DNA from: Odontesthes bonariensis
Lineage: Eukaryota > Chordata > Actinopteri > Atheriniformes > Atherinopsidae
Assembly: GCF_027942865.1 (NCBI RefSeq)
Contig: NC_134516.1
Coordinates: forward strand, 24,697,322 to 24,761,321
Direction: 5' to 3'
DNA: 64,000 nt
The notes beneath the pieces are model-generated. The model was not told the origin of the DNA and searched no databases. It was given only the letters and a program-made list of their open reading frames with translations. Shown here piece by piece: positions 57,070-64,000 of this stretch; position 1 is the stretch's first letter; the number at the start of each line of letters is the position of its first letter. The translations under genes were made by a program, and so were the position numbers.

Positions 57070-57416
57070 AGCTGTCGTCGGCAACTTTCTTTAGAATATT
57101 AAATAGGCTGTTTAGGAAAAATCCCGAATTCTGTAGCTCCCTCTGAAGCCTATAATCATGCTTGCAAAAATTGAGCGCTCCCGGCTGTTTTTAACCAACG
57201 TTAGGTTTATTATTTATCTATTATGTGAGCAGAACAGTCACCAACCACGTCTTCCATGCTGAGCGTGAGTCTACCCCCAGCTTGTGTGCGCGCACACTGG
57301 TGTGAACTCACGTTCATAACCTTGTCCACAGAGGGGGAGAGACCTGAAAGTTGTATCAGTTCGAATTTTCCGACTTTAGACTCGGAATTTTGAAAACCTG
57401 CCGACGGCAGCTTTAA
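57064..57416. mobile_element. MITE, second of an inverted pair
   Basis: Starts TTTAAAGCTGTCGTCGGCAAC and ends GCCGACGGCAGCTTTAA, giving ~15-bp inverted ends. Same family as the preceding copy but opposite orientation, forming a near-palindrome of ~770 bp. Confidence 0.7.
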
Positions 57417-57949
57417 TGAAAGTGCGTACAAATAGCACACACCTTTTAAAGTTTCATTTATTCCTATTTTATACTTTCAGAGTGTAATTTTCCTCCGTTC
57501 ACATAACACGTCAAATGGTTAGGTTACAGTACGGTGGAGGTTCTCCTCCTGTCACACTACATCACATCAAAATGAACGTACAAACCGTGAAATAGTCAGA
57601 GTTAGAGTAAAAGCTGAGGGCAGGACGTCATTTCCTTGAAATATGTAGCGGAAAATAATACGCAAAAGCATAAAAAAGCCTTGTAAAAACACAGTAAATG
57701 AGTTGCCGTGTAATAAGTACACCGCTTCATGAGATCTGGCTGTAACTGGTGAAAGTGACTTCCACATGAACACCAGGGTCTGAGTTGAAAACCCAACAAT
57801 ATCTGCAAAATATGATGAAGTTTTGAACCAATTGGAGGCACTTCTACTCGTGGCTTTAACTATTCTTGAGGTACAGAATCACAAAAAACAATTCCTGAGG
57901 TGGCTCCAGTTCCTGCTCTTTATTCTTTTATCAGTTTCATCAACCATGT

Positions 57950-58023
57950 GGTGCTGTGGCTTAGTTGGTCAAAGTGCCTGTCTAGTAAACAGGAGATGCT
58001 GGGTTCAAATCCCAGCAGTGCCT
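57950..58023 (+). tRNA. tRNA-Thr (AGT), variant
   Basis: As the copy at 56501 but with GGTGCTG (acceptor C3 to T, G-T wobble retained) and GATGCTGGG, which changes one base of the T stem. Probably still able to fold. Confidence 0.88.
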
Positions 58024-58284
58024 GTGGGCTTTCAGAGCTAGCTATGACTTAGCATGAGAAACTGGTTGATTGCAGGGTTCTATTGAATGCTTTGCATTGT
58101 TGGTCTTCATCAAATGATGGACCTTTAAATGAGCATCATGGATATTATGAGTCTGTTCTTCGGTCAGACTTGATAAAAAAAATTTTTGAAGTCACAGTTA
58201 GTTTTGGGAGAGTCTCAGGACCTTGTTTCCTGAAATGGATCCAGTTCCTGCTCTTTATTCTTTCATCAGTTTTATGAACCATGT

Positions 58285-58320
58285 GGCGCTGTGGCTTAGT
58301 TGGTCAAAGTGCCTGTCTAG
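58285..58320 (+). tRNA. 5' half of a tRNA-Thr cut in the anticodon loop
   Basis: The first 36 nt, to CTGTCTAG within the anticodon loop. The sequence then switches to a retroviral remnant (TGTAAAAATTGG). The 3' half was not found in the window. Confidence 0.85.
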
Positions 58321-59366
58321 TGTAAAAATTGGCTTTTTTCTTAGACGTTATGAATGAAATAGTCTCAGTACTTTTCCATGATGACCTAAAGTGATCCAGG
58401 AGTAGGGAGACAAAACAATTGGGAAAGCAAGGGCAGATTCACATGTACACATTGTTTTGGGCTGATCCAGAGAATATGACGAAGCATATTGGACCTACTC
58501 ATGTCCAATCATACTCGGTCGAGTGTGAGTCCAACCTATGAGGCTATAAATACAAATGATAACCGGAAGTCGAGGTGCAGTCTGACGGACTTCCTGCGGG
58601 ATATGATATGCTTTGACGTACTGGTGACCTCTCCTTCCAAGATTAGTTCCGGATCAGAATGCTGAACAGACGTTCAGCCAAGAGGAGAACCGAGCACCAA
58701 GCAGTGACAGGATTGGACCAGAAGAGACTACACGACATCATAAAAAATTGTATTTGTTCATCTGTTGTTTTTCATGTATTAATTAAGCTGATTAATCATT
58801 TTGTGGGTATAAATCAACCAATCATTAGTATGATCCTTGCCAGTGGGGTGACTCGGCTGTTTGGAGCGGGACCTTAGACTTTGAAAGGTAATGAGTTGGT
58901 CGGTCGCCAAGTGGAACTGGGGCCATAGGAGAATTTTTCCTGGTTCAACCATCGGGTTCTCGCTCCTATTTGCTGCAAACGGTGGACGAGCCTGCTGGTA
59001 ATGTAATTGCCTCATGCAATGTTTGAGTGTCAGTAGGTTAGAAATTGTATGATAATTTTTGATAAATCAGTGTTGTGTGTTGTGATGGTACTTATGGGGG
59101 AGCAAGGCCTTGTGAACCACATAGAGTCTTAGGCCATTATGAACAAAGAGTCCACACAGAGGATGGGTTCGGGGCCACATACACACAATACATATAGCAA
59201 AATATTATTTTCTACGTATAATCTATTAAGAAATGTGCTCATTTGAGGAGTTATTATCAGTTGAGTGAGGAAGGTTTTAAACTTACTAGAAAAGAGTCTC
59301 TATTTCTAGAATCTTGATCAATACTCCTGATATAGAAGGTTTTTTGCTAACGCATTAGAATTGTTT
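58321..59366 (+). mobile_element. Remnant of a related endogenous retrovirus
   Basis: Shares segments with the larger retrovirus: about 58600-58940 resembles 32490-32860, and about 59220-59360 resembles the leader at 25400-25540. It starts TGTAAAAATTGG and has a TATA-like site near 58545. Only LTR- and leader-type sequence remains; no genes. Broken and old. Confidence 0.6.
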
Positions 59367-59434
59367 TCTACTATTTCCATATGCCTGTGCAATGAAGACT
59401 TGCTTGCTGCTGTAATTGCTACAGCGGCACCAAC

Positions 59435-59746
59435 ATGGAGATGAATGAATATTGTAGTGGTTTGGAGCCGGCATATTGGGAAAGGTATTTGGCGTTAGTT
59501 GAGAAATACATTGGGCGTGACCCATACTTAATGAAAATGTCCGAATTTTCGCAACACCGGAACGATTTGCCGAATATAGAGGCTGTGGACATAACGAGCT
59601 ACCTGGTTCTCCAGACTTCTTACTACACCAAGCAACAGATGAAGACCCACAAAAGTTTGGAGGCATGCAACTATTACCACAGCGGATGGATCAGCAAACT
59701 CGGAGTAAAACGTCTACAGAATGATTGTGTTTTGGTGTTCGCCAGG
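59435..59746 (+). pseudogene. First exon of a YqaJ/SWIM-type transposon protein
   Basis: 104 codons, MEMNEYCSGLEPAYWERYLAL...KYIGRDPYLMKMSEF...ITSYLVLQTSYYTKQQMK...GWISKLGVKRL...VLVFAR, ending at a GTAAGT donor in phase 0. In fish this segment precedes a SWIM zinc finger and a YqaJ nuclease domain. Those exons are absent here, so only an orphan exon remains. In ISL2EU elements the nuclease is thought to assist transposition. Confidence 0.55.
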
Positions 59747-59937
59747 GTAAGTTTGTTTTCTGTGTTGTTTACGGTGCATTATCCCAATGGAAAATGCAGT
59801 GTGTAGTGCAGGGCTGGGCAGTAAAGCAGAACTTAACATGTTGAATGCCGAGCTGTGAATGTTGGCACTCAAATAACAATCAAAAATGTTTATGTTTTAA
59901 TAAAATGCCGAGATCCAAACATCCAAATGCTGACAAT

Positions 59938-61268
59938 GGCCCTCATTTATCAAACATGCGTAAGACGAAAAACATGCGTAGGTCGTGTTTACGTTCTTTT
60001 CTGCTGAAAGGTTGGCATTTATCAAATACATCGTGAGCGTGGGAAAGATGAAATCGCCACGACAGGTCTGAGGCAGTGTACGCACTTTTCCATTTTGACT
60101 TGCGGTGACTGCAATAGCATACATAAACAGCAGCGTCACTAGTGCATGCCTCATGAGTCACAACAAATCCCTAGGTTAAAATTACAGACTTATCACTTCA
60201 AAGAAGGCCCATGTTTTATTTCTTTATTACTTCAACATTAATATAAACATAAACGCAAATTAAATAAATGAAAAAATTAAACAAGTACAACTCCGTAATT
60301 GGAAGAGTGATGGCTCATTATTCAACCGCCTATTTAAGAGGTGATTCTAGCGGCGCGGTAATGGCGAAACGATGGCAGATCTGGCTTTGTTAGAGGACCT
60401 GAACGCGCGCATCAGGCGCGAGAGAGTGTTCCGGGACTGGCAGGATTTCTTTCGGGAAAATGATGAGTGGCTTATGAGCCAAACAGGAGACGCAATTTAA
60501 CACTGCGCATAGTACGCTTGCCACTGTGGAGAGGTGTATAGGGCTCCTAAAGGGCAGGTGAATCTGTCTCTCGGCTGCGGGGGGAACCCTTCTATATACG
60601 CCCGAAAAGGTATGCAATATTATTATTGCATGCAGAGTGCCATTTCCAGAAATACATCCAGAGCCCCGTACCCAGAGATCCCACCAGCCTGCACAGCCAA
60701 GAGCGCTCAGGAGGAGAGAGGAACTTATTCAGCGATTCTGACTTTTGGTAAGCATTCTGTTATTCAAGGAAAAAAGACGTAGCTCCGATCAGGCCAGCCA
60801 CCCTCTCCTCCAAGGCACTGGAGAGCTGCGACCTTCTTTGGTGGCAAATTTCATATCGGACCACTTCTTCCTGATCTTATTGGAGAAAAAGTAAAACATT
60901 GTTCAATTCTAGATTTCATTTAATCTGGAGCTTATCACATTTTATTGACCATCACAGTAGGGGAAAATACATAACTCGTCCGGTCTGCGATTTACATCGC
61001 CGTCCCAGCTGTCAACAGCGTTGGCAGCGTTTCTTTGCCGCCTTTCGTCTATCCATGTCGCAAATTCTAGAGGTGCGGCCTATTGTAGAAGGCGTGGTTA
61101 GGATCATTAGGATGGATTTCAGCCGCCGGATTTATCAACAGCCGCTCGGTCTTACGATGGGATTGGTGTGGTACGCATGTTCTGTAAATCTCACTTGAGC
61201 CTCTGCGTACGACGAGTTCTCCGCTCATATCAACGATGCTTTCTACGACGGCTTGATAAATGAGGGCC
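59938..61268. mobile_element. PIF/Harbinger deletion derivative with 3-bp AAT flanks
   Basis: A 1,331-bp element with 16-bp perfect inverted ends GGCCCTCATTTATCAA, flanked on both sides by AAT (59935-59937, 61269-61271). It holds both ends of a Harbinger transposase gene joined by an internal deletion, and on the minus strand a fragment of the Myb-like partner gene (NKIRKKWSDMKFATKEG, about 60835-60895). Confidence 0.8.
60372..60670 (+). pseudogene. Harbinger transposase, N- and C-terminal pieces
   Basis: The N-terminal piece at 60372-60500 reads MADLALLEDLNARIRRERVF...WQDFFRENDEWLMSQ, the start of a HARBI1-type transposase. From 60520 the C-terminal part follows in another frame: ATVERCIGLLKGR, a stop, ICLSAAGGTLLYTPEKVCNI. 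The whole catalytic core is deleted between them, and a TGG-to-TGA change is visible after LLKGR. Confidence 0.75.
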
Positions 61269-61300
61269 AATGTGTCCTTGTTAGCCTAATGCACAAGGCA

Positions 61301-61323
61301 GAGAGAGAGAGAGAGAGAGAGAG
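61301..61323. repeat. GA microsatellite
   Basis: Short (GA)n run. Confidence 0.9.
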
Positions 61324-61383
61324 TGATTATGTTGTAAAGAACTTGGGAGCTAATGTGCCCTGTTAGCACTTAAGCAGAATTTC

Positions 61384-61608
61384 TTAGCAGACACGAGCAT
61401 TTGCAGATTCAGCCCCTCCAGTCTGTAAACGTAGGTTAGCTATCCACTTTTTGCGGCGTTGTTTTATTAGTTTTTTCCATTTCTCACCTCTATGGGCGAT
61501 AACCTTAGGTACTCGATAGTAACCCTTTCCCTTCTCTCGGTTAGACCGATTGCTACATCCAAAAACGGCACAAAACTGAGGTATTTTGGGCAAAAAAGTG
61601 GCAGACAA
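61384..61608 (-). pseudogene. THAP-domain exon of an ISL2EU-like transposase
   Basis: The minus-strand frame MSATFLPKIPQFCAVFGC...NREKGKGYYRVPKV, then WKKLIKQRRKKWIANL, carries the C2CH pattern start of a THAP zinc finger (CAVFGC). In transposons it binds the element ends. The frame stops after ANARVC, and no transposase core follows before the nested Harbinger. Confidence 0.6.
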
Positions 61609-61773
61609 AACACAGTGTTTTCAGTGGGATCCAGCTTCAGTTGCCCACCACTTAGGTTCGCGCGCTTAGAAAATACAGAAGTGAAGTCAAGTGAAACCCT
61701 CCTATAAACACTTCATTTTCACTTGAATTACTCCGGTCCATTCTTGAACTTCCAATTAAAGAACCGAATCTAA

Positions 61774-64000
61774 CAATAGATAAAAAATGTATTTACAAGG
61801 AATTTCTATTTAATTTCTACCTAATTTGAGCATTTACATGGCTTTGGAGTGAAAGAGTGCGACACTCTGGGACAGACCACATCCACTGGGTAAATGTGAA
61901 GCCTCATTTTTGGGGGCAAATCACTCTCAGATCACCTCAAAGGAGTCACTCCTGATTCTTGTGCTCAAAAGTGCTTCTCTTTGGGGTTGTCTTGGTAGTG
62001 AAAATGTACAAGATCTGAACCTTTGAGACAAACAGGATTACTTCCAGGGATGACATGTACTTTTCCAAGTCAAATAGAAGACCAATATTGTGGTCACGAT
62101 TAGATTGACACTTATTTTCTATCAGAAGCGAGACTTTGTCATGATAAGTGCCCTAATAGAAACACTGAGCTGTTCCTCATTATAGTAAGTGCTTCTTGTT
62201 GGGGTAGTTTCATGACCTGCAGATCTTCCTCGTGTGAGCTGAACGGCAAGCTCACCGTTATCCACTTTTTTTTGAGAACATGGTGGAAAGTCCTGTTAAG
62301 TTTGGGTGAGATTCTGAACAGACTCCTTCAGCGATTGAAGACATTTCCTGGACTGTCTTCCAAATAATAAGAAATGATCTCAAATAGTCGTGTGGATACC
62401 TCAGTAGGACATGCACTTCAACTTTATGCACATTCTTTGGCAAAAATGGTGGAAAGTCCTTTGAAGTTGGGGTGTGATTCTTAACTGACTGCTTCAATTA
62501 TTGGACAAGTTTCCAGGACTGTCAACCAAATAGTAGGAAACTCTTGAAAATTCATGTAGATTCCTCAGTAGGACATGCACTTCAACTTTATGCACATTCT
62601 TTGGCGAAAATGGTGGAAAGTGCTTTTAAGTTGGGGTGGGATTCTTGCCTCACTGTATGATGAATCCAGACTCTTAAATCTTTCCACAGTGTGGGGAGCC
62701 AATTTACAATCCACCCACTTTTTCTGTCTCTTACACTTGATACCAGACTATACATTTGGTTTTGTCTTGTTTTGAAGTACGTGTGATGGAAGGCCAACTG
62801 GAGGCTTCCTTTGTCAAACAAGTTTCATGGAGCAAACCTGCAGAAAGCTGATTGATCACTCATCAACACCTAACTGCCCTCATGTCTGCATTCATTCCAA
62901 AACGATTCTTCTTTGAATGGTTGTTTAATGGCCCAATGTCTGGACCATAGAAACCTTGTGGAAAAGGAAGGTGGAGTTTGTTGGAACCACAAACACTGAG
63001 CATATAAACTGGGCAACTCTGTTCAACACACTCACCCAGTTGGAAACGCAATGTGGAGGACACAAGAAAGCATCAACTGGAGCGAGGAGAAATTCATGTA
63101 AGAAAAAAATCTGATTCATTGTCTGTGCTGACTTGTGTTTGAGTTCAGGAAGTGCTTCTGGTTGGGGCGATTGTACACGACAAATGCTATTGACTGTAAC
63201 TGAAGCTAGCAGATGAGTGTATCACATGGAGACCACCTCAAACAGACACACTGATGGTTCTTGATTTCATAAGTGCTTCTCTTTTGGGGTTGTTTCGCTT
63301 GTGAGATTTTCTTCAATAAGACATGACTGTTCTTTCCTGAATTTGTCCCCAACATTACCTTAACACAGGCACTGACTACATTTCTTTAAAAAGTAAGTGC
63401 TACTTGTTGGGGTAATCTTGGAGACGGCTCTCATTCAAAGATCCTCCTACAAAATATGAACTATAGATAAAAATGTATTTGCAAGGAATTTCTATTTAAT
63501 TTCTACCTATTTTGAGCATTTACATGGCTTTGAAGTGAAAGAGTGCGACACTCTGGAACAGACCACATCCACTGCGTAAATGTGAAGCCTCATTTTTGGG
63601 GGCAAATCACTCTCAGATCACCTCAAAGGAGTCACTCCTGATTCTTGTGCTCAAAAGTGCTTCTCTTTGGGGTTGTCTTGGTAGTGAAAATGTACAAGAT
63701 CTGAACCTTTGAAACAAATAGGGATTACTTCCAGGGATGACATGTGATTTTCCAAGTCAAATAGAAGATCAATATTGTGGTCACGATTAGAATGACACTT
63801 ATTTTCTATCAGAAGTGAGACTTTGTCATGATAAGTGCCCTAATAGAAACACCGAGCTGTTCCTCATTATAGTAAGTGCTTCTTGTTGGGGTAGTTTCAT
63901 GACCTGCAGATCTTCCTCGTGTGAGCTGAACGGCAAGCTCACCGTTATCCACTTTTTTTTGAGAACATGGTGGAAAGTCTTGTTAAGTTTGGGTGTGATT
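61774..64000. repeat. Tandem repeat, ~1,687-bp period, with a recurring short motif
   Basis: Sequence from 61776 restarts at 63463 with few changes and runs to the window edge. Within the unit the motif GTGCTTCT(T/C)(G/T)TTGGGGT or close variants recurs near 61971, 62178, 62290, 62458, 62611, 63149, 63270, 63397, 63656, 63871 and 63980. Sub-repeats with ATGGTGGAAAGTCC lie near 62280, 62447 and 62609. No gene recognised. Confidence 0.8.

Larger units (their letters stand above)
59380..61730. mobile_element. ISL2EU-like DNA transposon remnant
   Basis: Two inward-facing first exons, a YqaJ-type helper protein on the plus strand (59435-59746) and a THAP domain on the minus strand (61384-61608), match the two-gene plan I recall for ISL2EU elements. 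Most of both genes is missing between them, and a Harbinger derivative has inserted. Exact ends were not defined. Confidence 0.5.

Noticed and set aside
62258-62821. Minus-strand open frames with repeated SHPN..LST segments
   Set aside because: The peptide similarity reflects the DNA tandem repeat; no start, splice or family evidence supports a protein.
61971-63980. CRISPR-like spaced repeats
   Set aside because: Spacing and motif length are irregular, and the sequence is plainly vertebrate nuclear DNA.

Overview
The window looks like teleost fish nuclear DNA. It holds several tRNA gene clusters, L1- and L2-type LINEs, PIF/Harbinger and ISL2EU-type DNA transposons, fish-type endogenous retroviruses, and very little unique host coding sequence. 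No prokaryotic gene organisation is present. All calls come from reading the sequence and from memory of the families; nothing was searched.

Layout. (1) 1-3.9 kb: the 5' end of an L1-like LINE, then one arm of a ~1.5-kb inverted duplication whose partner lies at 37.1-38.7 kb. Overlapping or next to the arm are two small minus-strand genes for probable secreted proteins: a cysteine-rich candidate (1978-2545) and a clean three-exon gene (3097-3830). (2) 4-7.9 kb: a 1.2-kb non-autonomous DNA element, a LINE fragment and a tRNA-Lys(TTT) gene. (3) 7.9-23.6 kb: a tandem array of 1,092-bp units. Each unit carries a tRNA-Ser(GCT) on the plus strand and a tRNA-Ala on the minus strand, with anticodon AGC or TGC. 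A 9,557-bp DNA transposon splits one tRNA-Ala after its 38th nucleotide; it carries a multi-exon DDE-type transposase gene, has a Harbinger element nested in its first coding exon, and contains an in-frame minisatellite. Target choice and protein suggest the small-RNA-gene-targeting Dada superfamily. (4) 23.6-33.5 kb: a broken endogenous retrovirus with ~300-bp LTRs. Its left flank is the Ser/Ala array and its right flank belongs to a different, tRNA-Thr-bearing repeat. (5) 33.5-39 kb: tRNA-Thr(TGT) remnant, repeat debris, an L2-type LINE end and the second inverted arm. (6) 39.1-54.2 kb: a 15.1-kb env-bearing LTR element on the minus strand that looks whole and very young (two 1,785-bp LTRs that are nearly identical, 4-bp target repeat AATG). 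(7) 54.2-59.4 kb: LINE debris, three tRNA-Thr(AGT) copies (one cut by an old retroviral remnant) and an inverted pair of MITEs. (8) 59.4-61.7 kb: an ISL2EU-like element with facing YqaJ-protein and THAP exons, into which a deleted Harbinger has inserted. (9) 61.7-64 kb: the start of a ~1,687-bp-period tandem repeat with a short motif recurring every 100-250 bp.

How it fits together. The window is a mobile-element-rich host of tRNA gene arrays. The arrays are amplified by tandem duplication and are targets or recombination partners for large elements: the tRNA-Ala split by the DNA transposon, the tRNA-Thr cut by a retroviral remnant, and the retrovirus whose two flanks come from two different tRNA arrays. 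The most notable system is the tRNA-Ala-inserted transposon with its complete-looking exon-intron gene. The young env-bearing LTR element and the candidate secreted-protein genes come next.
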